Below, one piece after another: positions 23,273 to 35,238 of a DNA stretch of 64,000 nucleotides. The position numbers and the translations under genes are program-made. Where the stretch lies: assembly GCA_037126765.1 (NCBI GenBank), contig JBBCBC010000043.1:3968001-4032000 (forward strand), in the 5' to 3' direction. A model generated the notes under the pieces. It ran no database searches and had not been told where the DNA came from. It saw only the letters and a list, made by a program, of their open reading frames with translations. Source of the stretch: Stenogyne calaminthoides (Eukaryota; Streptophyta; Magnoliopsida; Lamiales; Lamiaceae). The first letter of the stretch is position 1. Each line of letters opens with the position of its first letter.

Positions 23273-25125
23273 TGTTGGGGATTATACTGAAAAGTATGCT
23301 TTTTACTTTGTATAATCGAAACTGAATTTCCAGACTTATTTACTGAAATAAATTGTTTATCACTGATGCTTTAAATATGATTGAATGTTATATATATTTA
23401 TTGCATATAGCTGTTCAATAATTAAGACGTGTTACATCAGTAGTTAATTTAGTGATACCCGATCACGAAGATTAAATGCTTGATCCTTGTAACTATAAGT
23501 ACGCCATTCACGACCTAGATGGAAATGAACAACCATCGCGAAAGGTTGAGGTGTAAGGCTCAGATTGGTTTGTCTTGACCAAGAGATTACACTAGTGCAT
23601 GATCGATCATTTGAATAGGACCTCTGAGGAGGATAAATTCTTGAAGCCCGAACAAGGAAGAATTAGACCTCGGTGGTTCGTTGTTTCTTAACCTTCGTCC
23701 CTGAAATAGGATCACGTGGGATCGGTAACTATTGCTTTGACTTATCATGGGTAGCGAATCGAGAGAGAGATTCAATCGTATTTTATCTTGGGCAATATTA
23801 TTGGTCACGTGTGATTGCTAAGATTTAATACGAAGAATCGTAAAAAAATCGCTTGCTTGATTTGCCCCCTTGGGAGGTTCATAAGCTTTATCATACCAAA
23901 TCTTGCAAAGTGGAATTTGTTTCCGGTATGGATAATAATGTTGAACCGTTTTCCTCGACCAAGGACAAAAGATATTAATTAATGGAAAGCTATTTTTGGT
24001 GGCTTGAATTAATTAATGGGCTAGATAATCTTAAACACGGGAAATAATGACCCGGGGAGCCATATTGACCGTAATATGGGTTAAGATGGATAGTACAATA
24101 TTAATTATGTAGTGGGATTAATTAATATTTATGGGCTTGAATTATATTGTGGCTCAATATTAGATATTCAAGATCCATTAGAAGGTCCAATCTTAATTCT
24201 CCTAAAGGCCCCCTGAGTAGCCCAACATATAGTCCAATAACTGAAAAGGTGATTAAAATAAAATAAATATTGTTGCTTATATTTCCTCATTAAATTCGAA
24301 AATTATGAATAAAAGAGGGAGAAAGATTTTCTTTGAATTTTGTTATGGAATGAAGATATGTATTCTTGGAATACAAGATTATCTCATTAAATTCAAGAAA
24401 TCTCCCACTTGGTTATTCATTAAGAGATTTTCGAAATTTTTGGAAAATAGAGAGCAAGAAAGATTTTCTTGATTTTCTTGAAAAGATATTATGGAAGATA
24501 TGTATTTCTTGAAATACAAGAATATCTCATAAATTCAAGAAGATTTAAATCTTGAAATCTTGCCCAAATTTTCGAAAATTATACCATAAAATAGAGGAGG
24601 TGGATTTTTGTGGAATATTTTAATTATGGGAAAAAAAATATATGGGATATATTCAAGATTTCTTGGTGACCAAGAAAAGTCTTTTCCCACATTGAAAATT
24701 CACATAAATTTCGTGCCCCTCCTCTCCTATAAATAGGGGATGATTAGTTCATTCCCAAAGACAATTCCATGTGCTGGAAATATTAGCAAATCCACAAAAG
24801 TGGTGCAACAAAGTTTATTTTTTCCTTTTGTTAATTGTTCGCGAGTATCCTTCCACCGGATTGTCGAGCAAGGGCTAAGGGAATACTTGGGAAGTCCTTT
24901 TGGTTAGTCCGTCCGACCGAAGACACTGCCATCCCGAGAGGTACGTTCACGTAAACCCGTAGATTCCGCATGCGTAGGTTTTACGTGGCTTTTTATATGC
25001 ATGATATGTTGTTGCAATTATTATTTGAATTAATATAGGATTAATTCATGCTAGTAATAATTAATGAATTAAATTTGTATTTAAATATTCACCCCGAATA
25101 GATCTGTGCAAATCATTCCCCAACA
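23273..25125 (+). mobile_element. F2 Copia 5' LTR of a plus-oriented copy
   Basis: The 1853-bp sequence starts TGTTGGGGATTATACTG and ends CATTCCCCAACA. It is the reverse complement of the LTR at 16939-18773 with moderate divergence. The sequence just inside (AGCGAGTATCGAGCC) is a degenerate version of the AC-TGGTATCAGAGCC primer site seen in F1, which sets the plus orientation. Confidence 0.9.
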
Positions 25126-26671
25126 AGCGAGTATCGAGCCTTTGTTTAGACTCTCAATTTTTTAAATTGTAATTTAATTCGTAGACATTAAATTTGAAAT
25201 TGGATAGTAGAACTGTTAGATCTGTTTTGCAGGTATCCAATTGTCATGGATTTTAATGTTTTATTTTGCATGCATATAAACTGTGGTTTTTAATTCGATT
25301 CGTTCGGATTTGTTTTGCCTCGTGAGAAAATCCACGAGTAGACTAGGATTTGTTTGATTTGATCAATGTAATAGACTAGTCTAGATCTAGGTTTATTTAT
25401 TTTTTGTAAATAAATTGTAACCGGATCGGGAACGAAGAGATGAAGAATTAAAGGACGAAATCCAGAACCAGGCGTAGGCGGCGCGGGCGCGCGCTGGCAC
25501 GCATGGGCGCAGGGCGAGGCCGGGCGGGCCGAGCGCGCGCGAGGATGCAGGCCGGCGCACGGGCGGTGCGTGCTCCAGGCCGGGCGGACGCCGCGGGCGC
25601 GCGCACGGGCGCGCGCGGAGACGCGGGCGAGGCCGATGTCGCGGGCGAGGCGGAGGCGGGCGAGCGCGCGCGCGCGGATGAGCGCGGACGCGCGCGTCGC
25701 CTGCCGAGGACTGCCGACTCCTGCCGAGGCGTGCCGAGGCGCTGGCGGGCGTGGCCTGCCAGGCGGTGCCGAGGCTGCCTAGGCTGTCCCAGGCCAAGTG
25801 GCCGGCCGGATGCGGGCGTGCATCCCGGCTGCGAGCTGCTTGGCATGGCGGTTCGAGACGAAGCAATTTTTTCGAGACGAACGAGTGGGAGAAATTCGAG
25901 ACGTGTTTCTTCAAGATCAAGTCAAGAAAAATCAAACCATGATAGTTGGATAATTTGTGCCCAATATGTTTATTTTTTTTGTTTTGCTTGATTTATTTGT
26001 GCTATCTTATGCTTTATTTAATTTGTTTAAATGTGTGTGCATGAGGGTTGCCAAATGAAAAAATCTCAACTTCAAAATTACTAAGTATGTTTTAAATAAT
26101 TAATTGACAATTTTATTCCGGATAATAAAATTGAATTAATTTTGACCTCCATGATTTATTTATTTGTGAATTCTTTTGGAGAAATTTCCCCAACGGGACG
26201 GTCAAAAGATAGGTTTCACATGAATGAATTCCAAACGGATGATTGTGGGTTATTACTAGTGGCGACGATGACCCTCCCAACGAGGCTCGATCAAAGCGAA
26301 ATAGTAATCCTGTATTTAATCATGGTTATTACTTAGGTATAAAATTGATATGCATATACTTCTCCGAAGTCCCTGTCAATTTTATATTGGTCAAGTGGGA
26401 GCCAACTATTAATCTGGATATTAAGGGTTTGTAACTTGTTCTTGTTTGTAACCCGCTTGAATGTGTTTAAATAATGACCCACCCAACGTGGCTTATTTAA
26501 ACTGTTTTGAGATGTTGGCTGATGCATGTTCATATTTTTTCGAGATTTTAAATATGATGAAATGTGATCGAACCTTGTGATATACTTGTGCTATTGCATA
26601 TAGTTATTTATTTTAGTTCAGCATGTCGTTACCTTTTAATCCACTGTTATTATACTTAAAGTCAATACAAT
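25126..26671 (+). other. F2 leader with GC-rich island
   Basis: The interval lies between the 5' LTR and gag. About 25470-25860 is extremely GC-rich (long runs of CG dinucleotides) in otherwise AT-rich DNA. Six-frame open stretches there encode only Arg/Ala/Gly/Pro low-complexity sequence on both strands, so they are composition artefacts. F1 has a GC-rich island at the same place (about 36030-36320) but with little sequence in common. Confidence 0.75.
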
Positions 26672-28051
26672 ATGTATGGAAACTATATTGATTGGAAAAT
26701 TATAATTGTCCTAACCGCACAAAAGCACAAGTGGATTTTGACACACAAGAATCAGATGAGCCAACTGACGAGTCAAAATATGCGGGACTCGTCAGATCAC
26801 CTTGCGAGAGATGTAAATTTGAAAATGGTGGAGGAAAAACCCGTGAGGGATTACGTCCTCAAAATAGATGGCCCATCCGAACAAACTTGAGATTCGAGTG
26901 CAGATTATGATCCGGAGACTCGGATGAATTTGGTACTTCATTCTCTCTGCTTGAAAGGTTTTTGAGCATTTTGGCCTCGCATTACTAATTTGTTGCAAAC
27001 TTTTGGACTCGGCAGAAATGATGATAAGGCACCAAACTCAAGCTTTGACGGCAAGTGGTCCGTCTTCATCTTCTAGGCCAAGGGTAGGCAAGATAAAGAA
27101 GAGGACCAAAGGCCATAAGCAATAAAACTCAACTGTTGCCAAGGCAATGGTAAGATGAGAATGCTTGTTGTGTCAAGGAAAATCCAAAGAGGAAGTGCTT
27201 AAGGCTGCGGTGAGAGAGGACAATGGAGGTCTTACTGTTCAACCCCAAAAGGGACGGAAAGAAAGGTAATTCTCATACACTAGTTGTTGAAACTTGTTTA
27301 GCGGCAGATACTTCTCATTCGTGGGTGGTTGATACGAGATCCACTAATCATGTTGGCTTCACGGGTTCTAAATGATCCGCAACATAGTGGGAGTGAGATC
27401 CTCATCACTTCGGGTAAAATTCACGAAAGTAGAAGACATTGCAATGCTACTTCGTAAGTGGCGATATTGTAATGCTACGGTAGTAACGATTATTGCAATA
27501 CTACGCAAGTAGCAGAGACATTGCAATGCTACATGAGTAGCTTGATTAAGCGATGGGAGAAGTGCACCTATCTTTTGAAGATAAAGTTTTTTTTTGAGAT
27601 TATCTTTATGTTCCCGTTTTAGAAAGAATTCACTTTCGGTTTCTAAAATTCGATTAAAGGACACTAAGTTTCTTCTAATAAGAATGACATCATTTTGAAA
27701 TGATGAGTGTATCTATTCTGAGGACATTGATGGAAAATCTCTATACAATTAAGCATGCACACCACTCACGAAATGTATCCTATAACACATCAATCTGTTT
27801 AGAGAAAAAAAGCGTTCATCGGGGCGTGAGCGAGACACTTCTTTGGCATCTAAGATTAGGTCATATAAATCAAAGAGGATCCAAAGGTTGGTGAAAGATG
27901 GTTCCTTTGGGCGTCTCCAAGTTGAATCGATTCCAACTGCGAATCATGTTTGGAGGGTGATATGACCAAGATGGCATTGGAGCCAAGGGAATGGGGCTAA
28001 AGAAGTGTTAGAGATCGTTCACATAGATGTATGTAGTCAAATGTCAGCAAA
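26672..28051 (+). pseudogene. F2 gag-protease-pre-integrase remnant, plus copy
   Basis: Starts with MYGNYIDWK as in the minus copy. It runs through a decayed gag and CCHC region (about 27150-27270), a protease remnant whose DTG reads DTR (about 27330), the minisatellite (27430-27545) and a pre-integrase WHLRLGHIN block (about 27845). It stops at VHIDVC, the start of integrase, where the assembly gap begins. Many indels; not functional as assembled. Confidence 0.75.
27430..27545 (+). repeat. Intragenic minisatellite in F2 protease region (plus copy)
   Basis: About four 26-30-bp units of the ACATTGCAATGCTAC...GTAGC type, the reverse complement of the array at 21765-21892. Units differ from each other by several bases. 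Confidence 0.82.
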
Positions 28052-28551
28052 NNNNNNNNNNNNNNNNNNNNNNNNNNNNNNNNNNNNNNNNNNNNNNNNN
28101 NNNNNNNNNNNNNNNNNNNNNNNNNNNNNNNNNNNNNNNNNNNNNNNNNNNNNNNNNNNNNNNNNNNNNNNNNNNNNNNNNNNNNNNNNNNNNNNNNNNN
28201 NNNNNNNNNNNNNNNNNNNNNNNNNNNNNNNNNNNNNNNNNNNNNNNNNNNNNNNNNNNNNNNNNNNNNNNNNNNNNNNNNNNNNNNNNNNNNNNNNNNN
28301 NNNNNNNNNNNNNNNNNNNNNNNNNNNNNNNNNNNNNNNNNNNNNNNNNNNNNNNNNNNNNNNNNNNNNNNNNNNNNNNNNNNNNNNNNNNNNNNNNNNN
28401 NNNNNNNNNNNNNNNNNNNNNNNNNNNNNNNNNNNNNNNNNNNNNNNNNNNNNNNNNNNNNNNNNNNNNNNNNNNNNNNNNNNNNNNNNNNNNNNNNNNN
28501 NNNNNNNNNNNNNNNNNNNNNNNNNNNNNNNNNNNNNNNNNNNNNNNNNNN
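28052..28551. other. Assembly gap (500 N)
   Basis: Exactly 500 N, the conventional placeholder for a scaffold gap of unknown size. To the left is F2 gag-pol; to the right, the end of a monomer's TIR element. The missing DNA should include the rest of the plus F2 copy, the remainder of the interrupted F1 element and most of a monomer, so the true distance is probably many kilobases. Confidence 0.97.
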
Positions 28552-29391
28552 AAAATTGATAAAGTAAAAACATAAAGGACCATTTGTGGATTCGGACAAA
28601 GTTACAGAACCATTTGTGATTTTTTCTCGGATGTGGTTTATTAAACTTTTATCTTTAGAAAAGAGGATATTTGGCTCAATTAAGTGATTAACAACTCAAC
28701 TTGCCTCTAAATAATTCAAATCTAAAACATAGTCTTTTTAATTATGAGATCGAATATCACAGCGCCAGTTAGTCAATCTTTATTTAAGTATCAGTTAATT
28801 TATTTTTATATGTATCAATCCAAGACTTAACTTTTTCCAATGTTTGATAATTTTGAAGATTTTCAATCCATGTCATACACAATGACGACATAAACTGCAT
28901 AAATCTTCAATTTTATTTTTTTTATATTCTTATATAATTAGATTTTTCGTAATTAAATTCATTTTATTTTGTAGGTTTTGTTCTCAAAGGAAATTTTCTT
29001 GTATTTGGTATTTCTTGTATTTTCAAAGGAAAATAAAGTGGCACTTGTTTCCAACTATTTTAGTTCCTTTTTTGTTTTGTGGTCGGTTATGTGGATGTTA
29101 CATCACATGAGAAATAAATCAGAATGCAGTATTCAAATATTAGATGTGCTTTTTTCAATTTAGTTTTCCCAGTCTTTTTAGTGGCTTTTGTTTTTTGGGC
29201 TTTTGTTAGAGTTAAATCTGTGAAAAAAATAATTAATATATGAGAAAAACACATATGAGACGGTCTAATATGAGACGGGGTATAACCTAGCACAAATCAC
29301 ATATGCTCCTCCCAAAATGTTAAAGCGTCAATACTCAATTTATGTCCCGTCTCACCGTGAGACGGTCTCATGAAAGTGTGTCTCTTAATAT
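28552..29391. repeat. Monomer end and start of U4, to the Copia insertion site
   Basis: Starts inside the right end of the 540-560-bp TIR element (which ends at 28629, followed by GGATGTGGTT) and runs through the monomer junction at about 29035. U4 then continues to AATAT (29387-29391), with a MITE copy at 29242-29384. It matches 48277-49116 and 61450-62245 closely. No gene. Confidence 0.9.
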
Positions 29392-31234
29392 TGTTGGGAT
29401 AACATATGCCAGGATCTATCGGGATGACCTCATAAACACAAATTTAAATTAACAATTATTACTAGCATGAATTTCCTAAGTGAATTCAAATAATAATTAA
29501 TCCAACAACAACATGCAAATAATATTTCACGTAAAACATCCTAGCATGCGGAATTTCTAGGAGTTTACGTAAATGTACTCGTTAGAGAGACGATCTGAAA
29601 CAGACAGGATCAAGTATCTGGATACCCACCAAAAGTCATTCTCAAGTATTCCCAAGTCCTCGTCCAATAACCCCGGTGGAAGGTTGTCCTATGAACGATT
29701 TATAAAACAAGGAAAATAAAATATTGTTGCACCACCTTTGTGGATTTCTAATATTTCCAACACATGGAACACTAGTTGGGAATGAAAAATTCATCCCCTA
29801 TTTATAAGACAAGGGGATTCGAAATTTTAGTGCACAATTAGGGCTAGGAAAGATATTTTCTTGATCTCCAAGAAATCTTGAATATATCCAATATATTCTT
29901 CTTTCCATGTGTATTTTTCCACAAAAACCTCACACCCTTATTTAGTCTAAATTTTCGAAAAAAAAAGAAGATTTACAAGATTGAATCTTTCTTGAATTTA
30001 TGAGATATTCTTGTATTCCAAGAATACATATCTTTCTCCATAAAATCTTTCCAAGAAAATCAATAAAATCTTTCTTCCCTTTCTTATACACTATTTTCGA
30101 AAGATTCAATTAAAGAAGTCAAGTGGAAGTTTTCTTGAATTTATGGGATAATCTTGTATTCCAAAAATTCATTATCTCCTTTCCACAAAATCTTTTCAAG
30201 AAAATCCTTCTCCCTCTTTTCTTTAATATTTTCGAAAAAAATAGGAAATATTGCAACAATAAATTTATTTTATTTTAAGCACATTTTATTTATTGGACTA
30301 TAATTTGGGCTACTTGAGGGGCCTTTAGGAGAATTAAGATGGATCTTCCAATGGGCTTCTGAATTTCAATAATGAGCCACAATATAATCCAGCCCATTAA
30401 TATTAATTAATGCCACTATATAATTAATATTGCACTATCCAACTTAACCCTTATTACGGTAATATGGCTCCCGGTCATTATTTCCCTATTTAAGATTATT
30501 TAGTCCATTAATTAATTAAGCCACTGAAAAGCTTTATATTAATTAATATATTTATCCTTGGAGTAAGGACAACCAAGTTTTATTATCAATACCGGAAAAT
30601 TAATTCCACTTGCAAGATTTGGTATGATAAAGGTTCCGGGCCCATCAAGGGGACCAATCAAGCAAGACATTGCAAGCACGCGATTCTCTGTATTAATTTA
30701 GCAACTGTCGTGCAATTAATATTATTGCCCAAGATATAGGGTATCGAAGTCGCAATGATTCTCTTCCCATTTATAAGTCAAAGCAATAACTACTAATCAC
30801 ACACAGTCCTTATTAAGTGACAGAGATTAAGAAATCAACAACCACTGAGGTCTAACTCTTCATCCCTTAAGTCAGTGTGAATGAGTTTATCCTCTCTGTA
30901 GGTCCGCTTCAGCGCATCGAATGCACTAGTGTAATCTCTTGGTCAAGACAAGTCAATCTGAGCCTTACACATCAACTTCTACCAATAGATTGTTCGGATC
31001 TATCTAAGTTGTGAAACACGCACTCGTATACAAGGCACTGTTAACGTGATCTTCTGTGATCTAGTATCACCACGTTAACTACAATGTAACGCGTGCTATG
31101 AACGGTTTGCAATAAATATATATAACATTCAATCATATTTAAAGCAACAGTGATAAATAATTTATTTAAGTAAATAAGTGTTTAATTAATAGGTTATACA
31201 AAGTAAAAGCATACTTTCACGTATAACCCCAACA
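29392..31234 (-). repeat. F1 copy A 3' LTR
   Basis: 1843 bp, TGTTGGGATAAC...ATAACCCCAACA. On the minus strand it reads TGTTGGGGTTATACGTG at its 5' end. It is the 3' LTR because RNase H lies next to it. The polypurine tract AGTGGGAGAT (minus strand) immediately precedes it at 31235-31244. Confidence 0.95.
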
Positions 31235-31329
31235 ATCTCCCACTTATACTCAAAGTCTACTTTTAAGTATACCACGGTACGTCTCGTGTAGTTCTACGTG
31301 ACATCTAATGCCACCTACACGAACCTAAT

Positions 31330-32930
31330 AATATCTCTCTTACTTATACTCAAAGCAGATTGGCTACGCACTTGACAACCATTCCTCCCACATGTCTCTT
31401 GAATGTTTCCAGAGGCAGACACTTTGTGAGAGGATTAACTAGGTTATCCTCCAATGCGATCTTAGCCACCTCTACATCTCCTCTCTTAACGATTTTTCGT
31501 CTAAGATTTCTTTCCTTCAGTGTGTTTGTTTGACTTGTGGACTCTTAGTTCCTTTGAATTTGCAACTGCCCTAGCACATATTGCTAGACAAATTCAGAAC
31601 TACATCCAAGTCCACTAAGAAGACCTAGAGCCAAACTGGTTCCTTCACTACTTCACAAGCAGCTACTTACCCGATTTCCATGGTTGAGTCAATGATGCAT
31701 TTCTACTTCACACTTTTCATGGCTACACTTCCCAAATGAAAACACACTAACTGAGGCAGATAATCTAGAATCTAGGTTTGATTGGAAATCTGAGTCCGTG
31801 TATCCCACTGGAAATAAACAGTCTGATTGATAAACCAGCATTCTATCTCGAGTTCTTTTCAGATACTTCAGAATGTTCTTAACAGCAGTCCAATGTTGAT
31901 TTTCGGGATTACTTTGATATCTCGCTACCATGCCTACGGCGTAGCAGATATCCGGTCTCGTACACAACATTGCATACATGAGACTTCCTACTGCCGACGC
32001 ATAAGGAATGCCTCTCATGTCATCTATCTCCCTTTCTGTCTTAGGGCACATGTCTTTCGATAGATGGATTGCGTGCCTGAAAGGTACAAAACCCTTCTTG
32101 GAATCTTGCATGTTGAAACGCTTCAAAACGGTATCTATGTATGAAGCTTGCGATAAACCGATCATTCTTTTCTTTCGATCTCGAGTGATCTTGATCCCAA
32201 GAATATGACCGACTTCCCCTAACTCCTTCATATCAAACCTGTTTTTGAATGACCATACCCTTTACGCCCCGACAAAACCTTTACACCGCTTCCGATGAGC
32301 GTAATATTATCTACGTATAGTACTAGGAATACCAAGGCAGTTTCGTCACACTTTCTATAAACACAACTCTCGAAATCGTTTTGATCAAACCCATAAGATT
32401 TTATTACATGATCAAAACATTGGTTCCAAGCCCGAGATGTTTGCTTAAGTCCATAAATGGACTTCCTCATCTTGCACACAAGGTGTTCTTGGCCTTTTTT
32501 GATGAAACCTTCGGGCTGTTGCATATAGATTTCCTCGTCAAGACTCCCGTTAAGGAAAGGCGCTTGATATCCATTTGCCGATCTCAAAATCTAGATCTTG
32601 TGACTATTGCCAAGAGAATACTGAGATGGACTTTAAGCATGGGCTACAGGCGAAAAAGTTTTCTTCATAATCGATACCCTCTTTCGAGAGTGTATCCTTT
32701 TGAAACACAAGCCTAGCTTTAAAGGTTTCCACCTTCCCCCGCCCATCCTCTTTTTTTTCTCTTGTAGACCCATTTGCATCCAATGGGTTTTACCCCACCG
32801 GGTGGTTCAACTATCTCCACACCGATTATGATCCAATGAGCCCATCTCGCTTCCATCGCAGTTTGCGGGATTCGAATCCTTATCTTGGACCGCCTCAGGA
32901 CCAGGGTCCGATTCACTATCCCCCGGGGAC
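31330..32930 (-). pseudogene. F1 copy A reverse transcriptase and RNase H, broken
   Basis: Minus-strand pieces give GCKWVYKRK (near 32770), the FLNGSLDEEIYMQQPEGF block (32587 downward), YGLKQTSRAWNQCFD and a polymerase motif that reads YVDN instead of YVDD (about 32310). KELGEVGHILGIKITRD, GIPYASAVGSLMYAMLCTRPDI and KNILKYLKRTRD follow. RNase H follows in several frames. Relative to copy B, this stretch has many small changes located at CTG/CAG trinucleotides (32230-32930), which produce most of the frameshifts and could be sequencing error. The Asp-to-Asn change in the active site is shared with copy B and is probably real. Confidence 0.85.
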
Positions 32931-33253
32931 CAAATCCGAAGATTCTCCTATCCCCATGAATCTCTCAGGTTATCGAACAACCCTCCCACTATGACGAGGT
33001 TCTGATTGTGTCGGTGTGACGCTTGGTATATCAACCTGTACAGTTGGTATAGGAGTTTGCCCTCTTATTTCATTTAAGGTAATCTCACTTTTGGGCTTTC
33101 GATTGTTCATAAAGTCTTCTTCCAAAAATCTAAAGTGCGTACTTATTACCACCTTTTTGATCTTTGGGACCATAGATTATGCACCCTTTCATTCCTATGG
33201 AATATCATATAAATAACCTTAGTTCCGAACGTGCATCCAACTTATCGGCTTTC

Positions 33254-33700
33254 TTATCTAGCACGTATGCCGGACACCCCCAAATCCCGCCCGGTCCACA
33301 ACTCTTTAGGGGTTTTGGGAACCGATTTGGATGACACCAGATTCAGAACGTAAGCCGTTGTTTCCAAGGCATGACCCCAAAATGACTTGGGTAGATCTGA
33401 ATAACTCATCATGGATCTGACCATTTCTAAGAGTGTTCTGTTTATTCGTTCTGCAACCCCATTTTGTTGAGGGGTTTCGGGTGCAGTCAATTGGGAAACA
33501 ATGCCCTCGTCTGACAGGTAGTTCAAAAATTCATCGCTGAGGTATTCGCCTCCACGATCAGATCGTAGAAACTTGATACTCTTTTCCTGATGATTCTCCA
33601 CTTCGGCTTGAACTCCTTGAATTTATAAAAGGTTTCCGACTTGTGTTTCATGAGGAAAAGTACCCGAACCTTGAGTAATCATCGATGAAAGTCACAAAAT
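33254..33700 (-). pseudogene. F1 copy A integrase core, broken
   Basis: The first catalytic Asp lies in FIDDYSR at about 33685-33665, after a frame break that ends the gag frame. The second (SDRGGEY) and the Glu (PQQNGVAER) are in the open piece 33601-33254, spaced 35 residues apart as in copy B. After LWTGR a deletion near 33290 removes the KPCLRHLRIWG segment present in copy B. The product would be an inactive, truncated integrase. Confidence 0.85.
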
Positions 33701-33702
33701 AC

Positions 33703-35238
33703 TCATAGTGACATTGGACCACACACGTCAGTGTGAACGATTTGCAACACTTCTGTGGCTCTATTCCCCTTGTCTCCAAATGCCCTCTTGGTCATCTTAC
33801 CCTCCAAACATGATTCGCAGGTTGGAAGTGGTTCTAACTGTAGCTCCGACAGCGAACCATCTTTCACCAACCTTTGGATCCTATTTAGATTAATATGACC
33901 CAGTCTTAGATGCCATAGAAGTGTCTCATTCACATTTTCTGAACGTTTTCTCTTATTGCATGAAACAGTTGATGTGTTATAAGATGCATTTTGTGAGTGG
34001 TGTGCACAGTTAATAGTATAGAGATTGTTCCACAAAATTTCATGACAGATAAACACGTCGTTACGGTAAACAGTAACTTGCTTAGAAAAACGAATTGAAT
34101 ATCCATCATTAATTAGTTTTGAAACTGAAATAAGGTTTTTGCGAAAAAATGGAACGTAAAGAACATCTCTTAAAACTAAAATCTTGTCTTCAAGAGACAG
34201 GTGCACGTCTCCCACTGCTTCAGCTACTACTCTCGTAGCATCGCCCAGTGTGATGAGGATCTCACTTCCACTAAGTTGTCGGGTTAGTTTGAACCCCTGT
34301 AATGTGAAACAAACATGATCAGTGGATCCCGTATCCATTACCCACGAGTGGGTAGCATACGCCGCTAAACAAGTTTCAACAACTAGTGCGTGAGAATTAC
34401 CTTTCTTTTCTCTCCTTTTGGGATTGGAACATGCATCCCTCCAATGTCCTTTTTCACCACAGTTGAAACACTTCCCTTTTGGATTCCTTCTGACACCCAA
34501 CCATATGACCGTCTTTTCTCTACCTTTCTTGGCAGTGAGGTTTCCTTGATTTCCGCCACTCATCTTTTCATCAATCTTGCCCTCCGTTGGCCTAGGTTTT
34601 GAGAAAAAACTTTTGGTCATCAAGGCTTCATCTTCTTGTCCCAGATGTTTCTCTATCGTCTCCAAAGCTTCTTGAAGAGTATCCATAGTGAACATGTGAT
34701 CACTCATCACAAAACTACAGTAAAACTCATCAAAACATTTTGGAAGAGTTAGGAACAAAGAATCCACTTCAACCTCACTACTATACTCAGCACCGAGATA
34801 AGCAAGCTTGTCAAAATAACTCTTGACCTTGAGAACATGATCCCTTACGGGTGTTCCCTCCGTCATTTTCAGCATTGTCACGCCATCACATTTAAACTGA
34901 TCGATCATGCGGTTCTTTGTTAAAAATATATCTTCGAGACTTTGCATAATTTCCGCAGCAGATTCAACACCTTCATGAATGTATCTCAAATCCTCAGACA
35001 AAGATGTCAAGATTATATACTTCATAGGTTCATTGGCCTGCTCCCAGTAATTATATAAAGATCTCTCCGCTTCGGTTGATCTTTCAGTTGGTTTGTTTGG
35101 CTTGTGCATCCCGAGAACCCAATTGTGTTCTTGTGCAGGTAGGACAAAACTCATATTACGTTTCCAAACAACATAGTTATCACCAGTTAATTGATTTTCT
35201 TTGAGTGTATATTTCAGTGGATTAAAAGATTGCGACAT
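33703..35238 (-). pseudogene. F1 copy A gag-protease-pre-integrase open frame (511 aa)
   Basis: This is the longest intact reading frame of the element. It begins MSQSFNPLKY with a LTGDNYVVWKRNM start typical of Copia gag. The UBN2-type gag region spans about residues 15-200. A CCHC zinc knuckle CFNCGEKGHWRDAC lies at 257-270, and an aspartic protease active site DTGSTDH at 302-308. A pre-integrase HHCC finger has His443, His448, Cys474 and Cys477. It ends shortly after VHTDVCGP, where the frame should run into integrase, so the polyprotein is cut by a frameshift at about 33710. In an active element this would form virus-like particles in the cytoplasm and process the polyprotein. It could still make Gag. 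Confidence 0.9.

Noticed and set aside
25393..25991. Overlapping long open frames on both strands in GC-rich DNA (up to 180 codons)
   Set aside because: They encode Arg/Ala/Gly/Pro low-complexity sequence in several frames at once, the effect of GC-rich DNA lacking stop codons. They lie in a retrotransposon leader and have no domain.
27997..28599. Several 180-200-codon frames
   Set aside because: They consist almost only of the N gap.
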